Below are positions 13,962-20,572 of a stretch of DNA of 24,064 bases, in pieces. The stretch's first letter is position 1. Every line of letters starts with the position of its first letter. Location: positions 1 through 24,064 of IMG/VR virus record IMGVR_UViG_3300033153_003499; one strand, 5' to 3'. A model generated the notes under the pieces. It worked only from the letters and a program-made list of their open reading frames with translations, was not told where the DNA came from and did no database searches. This stretch comes from a virus. The position numbers and the translations under genes were made by a program.

Positions 13962-15592
13962 TCCGTCACCTCAAACAGTGGTGTGTCGCGGCTTTCCGCT
14001 TCCCATTGCAGCTTCACCGCGTCGTATTCCTTGCCGCGTTGTTTCGCCCACCATTCCTCGCGGGCTACTGCAATCGCGTGGTATTCCGGCTCCTTCTCGA
14101 TACCGATAGCCTCACGCCCAAGCCAGCGGGCGGCGGCGCAAGTAGTGCCCGAACCGCATAGCGGGTCGAGTATGATTTGCCCCTCGCGGGTAACAAGCTC
14201 AATCAGCCAGCGCATCAGGCGGATGGGCTTAATAGTTGGATGCGGATTGCGGGCTTCGGCTTCGTAATGATAATCCGGCTGTGTGTGAGGGCGTGCCCCG
14301 TTGTTACCAAAGTTTGAACCTTTGATAATCGCGTGCCTTCTGTCCAGCCCCGCTTCCCGTTCCCACCGTGTAGCCTTCGCCGTGTATTTGAAGCGGGGAA
14401 AGAAGCGGGATGCGCCCGCGTCCGGTTCGTCTATCACGTCAGTAGTCTCATACCCAGTGGGCTTACCCTTGTTGTCGAATACCCGTGCGCCGTCCGTGCG
14501 GTTGCGAACAAAGCCGCCCTTCTCAACGCCACTCTGCTCGTCCACCATCGCCGCAGCATACTCGTCCAGCAGCAGGTTCGGGGGGAAGCGACCATCCCCT
14601 GATTGCTCTATGCGTTCGCGTCCAAGCTCATAAAGCCCAGCGGGTGAACTGCCAGTAGCGCCACGTGACCAGCTATCCCCCGTCTCCACTCTGCACGCAT
14701 CAGCATTGAACGCCCCCACGCCGTATTTCAGCACATTGGCGGTAATGCTACCCTCACAGGGCTTGCGGGCGAGCAGGATTGGCTCATATGCGGGCTTCAA
14801 GCCCCCCACCTTCCAGCCATCCCATTCGCGGGCGAGGTCGGTGGCGGGGGCGGTGATGGGTATTTCGACGGAACGTGAGCCGCCGACAGTGTGGCGTCGC
14901 CTCTCCCCTGGGACAGCAATGCCTGCTTTGCCTCGCCCCACCACTTCCCGCTCGGCTTCTTCTAGTGTGGCAAACGGCAAATCCATAACCGCGCACAGCG
15001 TGTTGAACTCATCTACTGTTGGCAGGTTATAACCAAGCTCCCAATTCGCCACACAGCCAGTCAAGCCGCCCGTTTTACTGGGGAAGTGCTTTGCAAGTTC
15101 CTTCTGTGTAATACCGCGCCGTTTGCGTTCTTCACGCAGCCACGCGCCAAACCAGCTAATGTCAACGCCACCGCGCTTATCAATCAGCGCGCCCAAGTCC
15201 TGCGCTTTGGGGAAGCCCGCTCCGTAGAGCCAGAGCAAAGTGTTTTTCACCTCAAAGCCCACATCCTCTGCCGCGCATACCAGCCGATGATAGGTGCGCG
15301 TGCCCCCGAAGGCTAGTAGCGCTGCGCCTGGCATCATCACGCGGTAGCACTCGGCGAGCCATTCCATATTCCATTTCTGATAGGGCGAACCGCCTAAGTC
15401 TTTTTCAACGCTTCCCTGCGGAAACTTCTTTGCATCGCCGCCAAACACGTCCCACGCTTTGCCCATCATGCCGAGTGCGTATGGCGGGTCTACTATCACC
15501 GCGTGGACACTGGCAGGCTCTAGCCCGCGCATCACTTCAACACAGTCGCCCAGGTGTATCACGATACGGTTACCCGTCCTCCTGCTGGTCAC
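13958..15592 (-). CDS. DNA methyltransferase (N4-cytosine/N6-adenine, beta-type) with inserted XRE domain
   Basis: 544 residues. The catalytic motif DPPYALG is near residue 35, and the SAM-binding LDPLCGSGTTCAAAR is near residue 490; the order DPPY first, then FxGxG-like, is that of permuted (beta) methyltransferases. The segment around residues 150-210 (WLREERKRRGITQKELAKHF, ending TVDEFNTLCAVMDLPF) is an XRE-type helix-turn-helix inserted between the two halves, so the protein may recognise DNA or repress genes with it. The remainder of the centre is the probable target-recognition region. Such enzymes protect phage DNA from host restriction. The GTG at 15592 overlaps the preceding gene by 23 bases. 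A second GTG (15562), with AGGAGG 15 bases upstream, is the alternative start. Confidence 0.92.
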   Translation of the reverse strand: MTSRRTGNRIVIHLGDCVEVMRGLEPASVHAVIVDPPYALGMMGKAWDVFGGDAKKFPQGSVEKDLGGSPYQKWNMEWLAECYRVMMPGAALLAFGGTRTYHRLVCAAEDVGFEVKNTLLWLYGAGFPKAQDLGALIDKRGGVDISWFGAWLREERKRRGITQKELAKHFPSKTGGLTGCVANWELGYNLPTVDEFNTLCAVMDLPFATLEEAEREVVGRGKAGIAVPGERRRHTVGGSRSVEIPITAPATDLAREWDGWKVGGLKPAYEPILLARKPCEGSITANVLKYGVGAFNADACRVETGDSWSRGATGSSPAGLYELGRERIEQSGDGRFPPNLLLDEYAAAMVDEQSGVEKGGFVRNRTDGARVFDNKGKPTGYETTDVIDEPDAGASRFFPRFKYTAKATRWEREAGLDRRHAIIKGSNFGNNGARPHTQPDYHYEAEARNPHPTIKPIRLMRWLIELVTREGQIILDPLCGSGTTCAAARWLGREAIGIEKEPEYHAIAVAREEWWAKQRGKEYDAVKLQWEAESRDTPLFEVTE

Positions 15593-16004
15593 GCGCCAAG
15601 CCTAACGCAAGTTCGTTTACGCCTTTGTTATCAGAACTATCGGGCTGTTTTGTTACGCTAACTACTAGCGCGTTGTCCTCTGCCCTCGTGATAGCCATAG
15701 AGCCTTGCGCGGAGTATTTCGCGGCGAGCTTGATAAACTTCTCTTTCCATTCGCGGGCTTGGGCGATGGCGGCACGCTTCGCCGCCGTCTCGCGTGTGTG
15801 GTCTAGCGCGGCTTCCAGTTGTGCGTCCTGCCACCAATTCACTTCATCCCGCAATTCCTTCACCTGTTTGGCGAAGCGGCGTGTGCGGTCGCGGGCTAGT
15901 TCTTCCCAGAACCTTGCCTCCATATACCACCACCACCAAAGTGCCAATGCCACCAGAAGTGCAGCAGGGAGTATAATGACTGCCATTATGAGTATGCTAA
16001 TCAT
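15570..16004 (-). CDS. Membrane-anchored coiled-coil protein (spanin-like candidate)
   Basis: 144 residues. One N-terminal membrane helix (residues 1-27, ILIMAVIILPAALLVALALW) ends in four Trp and one Tyr. A long charged coiled coil follows (about 30-95: RTRRFAKQVKELRDEVNW, KRAAIAQAREWKEKFIKLAAKY), then a polar C-terminal tail. Length and topology (short cytosolic end, one helix, periplasmic coiled coil) match inner-membrane spanins, which join the two membranes at the final lysis step. The lysozyme-like gene lies one gene downstream. No second, lipoprotein-type spanin was seen overlapping it, so the identification is tentative. The ATG overlaps the phosphoesterase stop. Confidence 0.7.
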   Translation of the reverse strand: MISILIMAVIILPAALLVALALWWWWYMEARFWEELARDRTRRFAKQVKELRDEVNWWQDAQLEAALDHTRETAAKRAAIAQAREWKEKFIKLAAKYSAQGSMAITRAEDNALVVSVTKQPDSSDNKGVNELALGLARDQQEDG

Positions 16005-17224
16005 CGTTCGTCTCCTGTAATATCACCTGCATTTTGCGGCTCAATCTTGCCCCATTCGCGCCTGTCCTCAAGGTAGATCGTGCGGTGGCTGCTGATGCCG
16101 TAATGCGGATGAATTTCATAATACTCCTGGCTGGGGCAATTGCCCTTCTTTAGCACGTCTACGCTGAAATCATCGCTGCCCGCCCAGTTCCCGTTCATCA
16201 GGCAATTGCCGAATAAAGCGGGGTCGTGGTGATGCCCCACAAGGTAGCCGTGCACAATTGCGTTTACCAGCCGCTGAATACGCCCTGCTGCACGCTCCAT
16301 CCCGTAGTATGGGATGCCGCCCCAACTGCGTATTTTATCGCCGTGCTCCATAAAGAAATTCCATCCTGCTATCTGCCAGAATAGCCACATTCCCTTTGGC
16401 TGGTCAAACTTGATATTGGATACATTCGCCAGCCGTTCGCGCAGCATAAGGAATATCATATAGTCCCAGTAGTCCGTCCAGTGGTCAACGCCCTTTAGCG
16501 GGCTGATGCGTGTGTGGTTGCCCATCGCACAGCCGATGATAACCTCAGGCACAATGCCCGCAATCGCAATGAAGTAGTCAGATAGATACTGCACCGCAAT
16601 CCATACCTGCTCAATTATGCCCCGTGCACGCGGGTCAAGGTTCTTCGACTGCCCCCGGTAAATGCCCTTGCCGTCCACCATATCACCAAGCATCGGATGC
16701 CATAGCCGCCTGATACTTGGGCGCTCAATGTTGATTATCGCCGTAATGTGCTGCCGGTATTTTGCGATGCGCTTACCAAGTATCTCAATGTCAAAGCCAC
16801 CAAGCCCGCCCGTATCATCCCACCTTACCAGTTTACCGGCGTGCATATCACTAAGCGGCGCGAGTATGTCTATCTCCGCGCCCTTTGGCACTGGCGGCGC
16901 AGGCGGTAGTTTCGCCTTCGGAATAGCCTCAATACTGGAACTTAGCATTTCGTATATCGTCTCCACAATGCCCTGCTTATGCTCCCGCTCACGCTCCATC
17001 GCACGATCTGACGCTGCCATAACACGCTCGCCCGGTGTCTGCTGTGGCGCTGCCTCAAGCCCGTATCTGTAGCCAGCCGCCGCCCATCCGTATGCCTTGC
17101 AGCTATACGCATCCAGACCCAGCTCACGCCCAACACTGAGCCACGAACGCTCAGGGTCGTCATTCATTGCCTTGATAAATGCATCCAGCGTATCAGTTTC
17201 AAATTGTTTCTTTCGCATTGGCAT
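16001..17224 (-). CDS. Calcineurin-like metallophosphoesterase
   Basis: 407 residues with all five motifs of the metallophosphoesterase superfamily in order: LSDMHAG at residues 124-130, LGDMVDG at 179-185, GNHTR at 235-239, EHGDK at 293-297 and GHHHDP at 330-335. These bind two metal ions. The N-terminus (about 1-100) adds a helical, helix-turn-helix-like segment (SVGRELGLDAYSCKAYGWAAAGY) and a charged coiled coil before the catalytic domain. Phages carry such enzymes near replication and recombination genes, where they may act as nucleases or phosphatases; the substrate is unknown here. The start is ATG 17224 or the second ATG (17218). It ends in GDER, whose codons also form the ribosome binding site and start of the next gene. 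Confidence 0.85.
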   Translation of the reverse strand: MPMRKKQFETDTLDAFIKAMNDDPERSWLSVGRELGLDAYSCKAYGWAAAGYRYGLEAAPQQTPGERVMAASDRAMEREREHKQGIVETIYEMLSSSIEAIPKAKLPPAPPVPKGAEIDILAPLSDMHAGKLVRWDDTGGLGGFDIEILGKRIAKYRQHITAIINIERPSIRRLWHPMLGDMVDGKGIYRGQSKNLDPRARGIIEQVWIAVQYLSDYFIAIAGIVPEVIIGCAMGNHTRISPLKGVDHWTDYWDYMIFLMLRERLANVSNIKFDQPKGMWLFWQIAGWNFFMEHGDKIRSWGGIPYYGMERAAGRIQRLVNAIVHGYLVGHHHDPALFGNCLMNGNWAGSDDFSVDVLKKGNCPSQEYYEIHPHYGISSHRTIYLEDRREWGKIEPQNAGDITGDER

Positions 17225-17259
17225 AGCGGATTATCGGTGAAACTCCTTGTGTTGTTTTT

Positions 17260-18147
17260 TCATCTAATCGGCTTCTCCTTCATCTTTTGCCGCATCGCCT
17301 CAATATTGCGCTGCCGCTGCTCCTCGGAAATAACAGGCTTTCGCTTGCGCTGCTCTACGTGTTCCTCAACCGCCCGCGCGTGCTGCTCCTCAGCAACTGC
17401 CGGGCTGCGCTGGTATGCCTCCCAGACCTTCTCGAACTTGATTGCATCGCCGCTCACTTTCGCCCTGCCAAGCGGCGCAAACCCCTTCACGTTCGTTCCC
17501 CAGAAATCATCGTGAACCGCCCATCGGATGCAATTGATAATATCGTGGATGCTGTATTGCTTGCGCAAACGCTTCCATACCTGTATTTCCGCCTTTGTTG
17601 GCTTGCGTTTCTCGCCTCTTATCGTTTTGATAGCTAAAGCGAGCGCCGCAAGCTCAGCTTGCGGCAAGGGTGGCTTTGCACCCTCTTTTAATTCTTCTCT
17701 ATTCTTATCTAATCTCTTCTTAACGCTAACATTGCTAACATTTGCTAACTTTTCAGCCCTGCGCTTCTCTTTCATATATGCTGCGGATTGCGCCCGCCGG
17801 AAATCTGACCTCAATTTGGCGGCGTAAAACTCATAATTCACGATGCGCCAGACGTTCCTGCCCTCGGCTATTACACGCCGCCCGTCCTCGGCTTCTGTGG
17901 TGCTGTTTGGGTCTGGCGATTGGAGCACTTCCATTGCGCGTCTCGTGCGCTCCAGTGGCGTGAACTTACCGAGTGGCTTTAGGTTTACGTAGCGGCTGAT
18001 AGCCTCAATAGTGGCTTTCACCTTGCCGTCCCGCCGCCCCTTGTTCGCCATACTCATCAGCCCCAGAAATACCAGCCGCGTTCCCTCATCCTCCTCGCTG
18101 ATGGTGGAGGTGAAGAAGCTATCAAACACCGGAAACCATAAATCCAT
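17260..18147 (-). CDS. Replication initiator/replisome organizer-like protein
   Basis: 295 residues. The first 110 residues look like a winged-helix DNA-binding domain: FTSTISEEDEGTRLVFLGL, TIEAISRYVNLKPLG, LERTRRAMEVLQSPDP, then RVIAEGRNVWRIVNYEFY. A charged linker (about 115-180) follows. It is encoded by a repeat-rich stretch of DNA. The C-terminal part has the helical pattern KPTKAEIQVWKRLRKQY..IHDIINCIRWAVHDDFWG, typical of phage replication proteins that load a helicase. I assign it as an initiator by this combination. Three iteron-like repeats, an AT-rich tract and a palindrome lie inside the gene, comparable to lambda O, and the promoter carries a matching operator. Confidence 0.72.
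   Translation of the reverse strand: MDLWFPVFDSFFTSTISEEDEGTRLVFLGLMSMANKGRRDGKVKATIEAISRYVNLKPLGKFTPLERTRRAMEVLQSPDPNSTTEAEDGRRVIAEGRNVWRIVNYEFYAAKLRSDFRRAQSAAYMKEKRRAEKLANVSNVSVKKRLDKNREELKEGAKPPLPQAELAALALAIKTIRGEKRKPTKAEIQVWKRLRKQYSIHDIINCIRWAVHDDFWGTNVKGFAPLGRAKVSGDAIKFEKVWEAYQRSPAVAEEQHARAVEEHVEQRKRKPVISEEQRQRNIEAMRQKMKEKPIR
17645..17665. repeat. 21 bp perfect palindrome inside the rep gene
   Basis: GCCGCAAGCT, one central base, then AGCTTGCGGC: a perfect 10 bp inverted repeat with a single-base centre. It lies on the far side of the AT-rich tract from the iterons, about 60 bp away. It could be a hairpin or a dimeric protein site and may be part of the replication origin. Confidence 0.85.
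17684..17724. other. Strand-biased AT-rich tract (candidate unwinding element)
   Basis: A 41-base stretch with no G on the plus strand, made mainly of T, A and C; the coding strand is correspondingly purine-rich. It sits directly beside the three iteron-like repeats and encodes the Lys/Arg/Glu-rich linker of the initiator. Such easily melted DNA next to iterons is the layout of known phage and plasmid origins. Confidence 0.55.
17725..17749. repeat. Three iteron-like direct repeats (GCTAAC units)
   Basis: GCTAAC occurs at 17725-17730, 17734-17739 and 17744-17749, spaced 9 and 10 bases, so all lie on nearly the same face of the helix. The longer unit ATTGCTAACATT (17731-17742) occurs again exactly at the rep promoter (18171-18182). 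Encoded protein: LANVSNVSVKKR. Probable initiator binding sites. Confidence 0.7.
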
Positions 18148-18161
18148 CTACATCATCTCCC

Positions 18162-18179
18162 GTTAGCAGAATTGCTAAC
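18162..18179. promoter_or_regulatory. Palindromic operator at the rep promoter
   Basis: GTTAGCA (18162-18168), four bases, TGCTAAC (18173-18179): a perfect 7 bp dyad immediately downstream of the -10 box and overlapping the expected transcription start. Each half matches the repeats within the rep gene, suggesting autoregulation by the initiator. Confidence 0.7.
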
Positions 18180-18188
18180 ATTATACCA
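18180..18188 (-). promoter_or_regulatory. Extended -10 promoter of the rep gene
   Basis: The minus strand reads TGGTATAAT: consensus TATAAT with the TGn extension. The region 17 bases upstream (CACCTG) is a poor -35, as is common for extended -10 promoters. The leader to the ATG at 18147 is about 26 bases and includes the ribosome binding site GGGAGATGATG. Confidence 0.65.
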
Positions 18189-18217
18189 TTTGCAAGGTTG
18201 TGCAGGTGTGTGTAGCA

Positions 18218-18424
18218 TTATGTGTTTTCGTTGCTGTTGCAACCCAATTCCTCGCGCAATTCCGCAATCAGTTTTTCCAGCGACCGGATGCGCTTGTCGG
18301 CGGACTGGTTGTATTTTCGCTTCTTTCGTATAGCCTCAGCAAGTGCATTCTCCGCCGCCTGTAGCTGCATTAGCTTGTGTTCAGGTGCTGTTACCCCGGT
18401 TATTTTGCTTTTGCGTTTAGCCAT
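18218..18424 (-). CDS. Small basic coiled-coil protein
   Basis: 68 residues, no recognised family. A basic N-terminus (AKRKSKIT) is followed by one long helix with heptad spacing, LMQLQAAENALAEAIRKKRK, then a second heptad stretch, RIRSLEKLIAELREELG, and a short polar tail. It probably forms a dimeric coiled coil. The ATG is preceded by TTGGAGGCACA, a good ribosome binding site. It lies directly upstream of the rep promoter and downstream of the inverted-repeat region. A role in replication or regulation is a guess from position. Confidence 0.65.
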   Translation of the reverse strand: MAKRKSKITGVTAPEHKLMQLQAAENALAEAIRKKRKYNQSADKRIRSLEKLIAELREELGCNSNENT

Positions 18425-18442
18425 TGTGCCTCCAAAATATAA

Positions 18443-18638
18443 GGGGCGGGCAAACCTCAGGAGACATTACAACACCCGCCCCCGTTCTGGTTTTCACGCG
18501 CCGCTCTTTCAGTCAGGTAGAATACGGCGGCGCTTATATTTTCAAGCGGGCTGGGAGCACTGATTATAGTAAACTTCACCATAAAATACAATACGGCTCC
18601 CAGCCCAGTCCAGAAGGTTGGTGTCGTGAAAACCAACC
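18443..18638 (-). repeat. Cluster of four perfect inverted repeats in a 228-base gap without a confident gene
   Basis: The gap between the deacetylase stop (18653) and the next start (18424) holds four consecutive, non-overlapping perfect inverted repeats. A: 18443-18450 with 18475-18482 (8 bp). B: 18498-18504 with 18527-18533 (7 bp). C: 18548-18558 with 18596-18606 (11 bp, GGGCTGGGAGC; 37-base AT-rich loop). D: 18616-18622 with 18632-18638 (7 bp, 9-base loop). Repeat A is followed on the minus strand by a T-rich stretch (TTATATTTT), so it may act as a terminator. The ensemble could be a structured RNA, an operator array or a second origin element. Confidence 0.6.
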
Positions 18639-18652
18639 AGAGAACAGTGCCG

Positions 18653-19297
18653 TCATTTTCTGTCCGACGGCAGGACGGATTGATTAGGTAATTCATCCAC
18701 CCAGCGCACGACCCTGAATGGCTCGGCGGCAAGGTTGTTGGGTAGCTCATAGAAACGCCTGTCAAACGCCGCAGGGCTGCGCCAGTGGGGATATTCCCGC
18801 ATTTCCGACTTGTAACACGCAAGGGCGCGTTTTGCCGCCCACACGTGGTCTGCGTGCAGCCTTACCCAGAAGTTAGGCTCAAAGGGATGCCCTTCCAGCG
18901 CGTATGGTATTGGGCGGGTCATCAGCACGCGCGGGCAATCGCGGAAGGCGGTCATCGCAGCACGCGCGGTTATCTGGTGGTCAAGGTTCAGATCGTGCAG
19001 GTAATGGGTTATGAGCAGGTCTAGCTTGTAGTCTTCCAATTCCGTTAAAGCTTCAAGCCAGCGCGTTATATCAAGTAGCGCGATATTATCTAACATTTGG
19101 TCTGTGAAGTGGCAATTTAGCGTAAGGTCATGCACGCCCAATGCCGCTAACGCTTCAGTGAACTCATCGTCAATGCAGCGCCCAGATGTTGCAAAAAATA
19201 CATTGACGTGATGCCCAGCCTCAGCATAGCGCGCAATCGTGCCACCAGCGCCCAGCACTTCATCATCGGGATGCGCGAATACCGCCATTATGTTCAT
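18653..19297 (-). CDS. PIG-L/LmbE family zinc-dependent N-deacetylase
   Basis: 214 residues from the ATG at 19297 (TAAGGAGATACACA before it); the longer open frame upstream is rejected because it lacks such a site. Motif I is AHPDDE at residues 8-13 and motif II is HDLNLDH at 101-107, giving the expected zinc ligands His9, Asp12 and His107. A GGTIARYAEAGHHVNVFFAT segment completes the Rossmann-like core. Family members remove the acetyl group from N-acetylated sugars or related molecules. It is the last gene of a cluster with NeuB and formyltransferase homologues, so its substrate is probably an acetamido sugar. It overlaps the preceding gene by 35 bases. Confidence 0.88.
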   Translation of the reverse strand: MNIMAVFAHPDDEVLGAGGTIARYAEAGHHVNVFFATSGRCIDDEFTEALAALGVHDLTLNCHFTDQMLDNIALLDITRWLEALTELEDYKLDLLITHYLHDLNLDHQITARAAMTAFRDCPRVLMTRPIPYALEGHPFEPNFWVRLHADHVWAAKRALACYKSEMREYPHWRSPAAFDRRFYELPNNLAAEPFRVVRWVDELPNQSVLPSDRK

Positions 19298-19667
19298 TGT
19301 GTATCTCCTTACAGCCAAAGAAATGCTCAATCGCTTTCATGCAATCTGGAAGCCTTTTGAATGCTTTTGTTTCGAGAGTAGTTATTTCGGGGGCATCTAT
19401 ATGAAATTCATTTGCTAGATAATCATGTGCAAGGATTTTGGCTCTATAACCCCGCTTCCGCCCTGTCCATATTTCAATACGGGCAAGAACAATAGTTCGG
19501 CTTAATCCACGCCTTCCTATTTGGCATTCCAGTTGAACCCAACAGTTATCACTCGAAGTATCACCGGGGCCATTGCCAGCCCAAAATAACCAGTTACCAA
19601 AATCATCTTTATAATGCTTCCTGCACCCCCAAATATCATCTAATAATTTATCGCTTGGTTTCATCAT
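19263..19667 (-). CDS. Hypothetical protein between formyltransferase and deacetylase
   Basis: 134 residues, no recognised family. The start is supported by GGGAGG five bases before ATG and by a four-base ATGA overlap with the formyltransferase stop. The first half contains aromatic and Trp-rich stretches (KDDFGNWLFWAGNGPGD, CWVQLECQIG), the middle is basic with a WTGRKRGYRAKILAH segment, and the C-terminal part has a helix around LPDCMKAIEHFFGC. The base composition is more AT-rich than that of its neighbours, and the last 35 bases overlap the deacetylase. It may be a recent insertion in the cassette or a small accessory protein. Confidence 0.68.
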   Translation of the reverse strand: MMKPSDKLLDDIWGCRKHYKDDFGNWLFWAGNGPGDTSSDNCWVQLECQIGRRGLSRTIVLARIEIWTGRKRGYRAKILAHDYLANEFHIDAPEITTLETKAFKRLPDCMKAIEHFFGCKEIHNEHNGGIRASR

Positions 19668-20572
19668 TGCTGCCTCCCAAGTTTATCGCCAGCCTTCATC
19701 CCCCATTTCATTGCCAGCTCATACGCGGGTATCACTTCGCCGTCCTGCGTTTCGCTGGCGGTCAGGAGTATGTCATTCTCGCCCATTATGATTGCGCCAC
19801 CTATTTCATCGAAGGCAAGTATTTCGCCTTCATTGAAATGCGCCAAGTTGTGGTCGCTATTCACTATCTCATCGGCTTTCCATATCCAGAACTTCCTGCC
19901 CTTCCAGTATGTGAATGCGCCCGGATAGGGCTTGGTGAGGGCGCGTATCAAGCGCAGTGGCTGGTCAGTCCAATCAATCTCGCCCATCTCCGGCGTGCGC
20001 TTCTCCCACCATTCGCCGTCGCCTTCCTGTTTGCGGCGGGGCGCTGTGCCTGCCAGTAGCCCGTCTAGATGCTCGTCCAGCAGCGCGATGATAGCCTTCG
20101 TATGCTTCTCATAAAGCGTGCCTGCATCGTCCTTGTAGCCCACGTAGAAGCCCTTAGATGCGATTATGTCGCCACTATCAGCCTTCTCGTCAGCGTAGAA
20201 CATCGTCATTTCCGTGTAGCCCAGATCGTGCAGGATGGTATGCGGGATGGGCGCACGCCCGCGGTAGTCCGGCAGCTTTGCGGCGTGGAAACATACCGTG
20301 CCACGTGGCGGGATTGCCAGCACTTCGGGCGGTATGAGGCTCGACCAGCCGACAACAAGGATAAGGTCGGGTTTGCTGGATTTGATTGCATCCACACTGT
20401 AGGGAATAATCGCGCCGTCTATATTGCAAGGCGGCAGCCTGTAATCGCATATCCCTTTGGCATCATCAGGCGCAAGCGTCGCATATATTACATCCTTGTC
20501 GAAAGCTAATTGCGGCATCGCCAGAATCCGCGTAGCCATTTGCGTTGCCCCGATGAATAGTATGCGGCTCAT
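19664..20572 (-). CDS. Formyltransferase (methionyl-tRNA formyltransferase/sugar N-formyltransferase fold)
   Basis: 302 residues. Residues 1-145 are the formyl_trans_N fold with GTVCFHAAKLPDYRGRAPIP at 91-110 and the loop KADSGDIIAS at 130-139. The expected catalytic His is His96 and the Asp is Asp132. The Asn that normally precedes this His by two residues is Cys94 here. The C-terminal 130 residues resemble the formyl_trans_C region (ALTKPYPGAFTYWKGRKFWIWKADE). The enzyme would transfer formyl from N10-formyl-tetrahydrofolate to an amine; neighbouring sugar enzymes point to an amino sugar rather than Met-tRNA. The ribosome binding site GGAGGTGATGTT is before the ATG, and the start overlaps NeuB's stop. 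Confidence 0.85.
   Translation of the reverse strand: MSRILFIGATQMATRILAMPQLAFDKDVIYATLAPDDAKGICDYRLPPCNIDGAIIPYSVDAIKSSKPDLILVVGWSSLIPPEVLAIPPRGTVCFHAAKLPDYRGRAPIPHTILHDLGYTEMTMFYADEKADSGDIIASKGFYVGYKDDAGTLYEKHTKAIIALLDEHLDGLLAGTAPRRKQEGDGEWWEKRTPEMGEIDWTDQPLRLIRALTKPYPGAFTYWKGRKFWIWKADEIVNSDHNLAHFNEGEILAFDEIGGAIIMGENDILLTASETQDGEVIPAYELAMKWGMKAGDKLGRQQ

Noticed and set aside
13958-15592. Restriction-modification system with a partner nuclease
   Set aside because: No restriction endonuclease lies next to the methyltransferase; an orphan phage methyltransferase is the better reading.
18457-18822. Long minus-strand open frame of 121 codons spanning the deacetylase end and the inverted-repeat gap
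   Set aside because: Most of it is a shadow of the deacetylase and it lacks a start with a ribosome binding site. Only a 44-codon portion with a hidden site is kept as a speculation.
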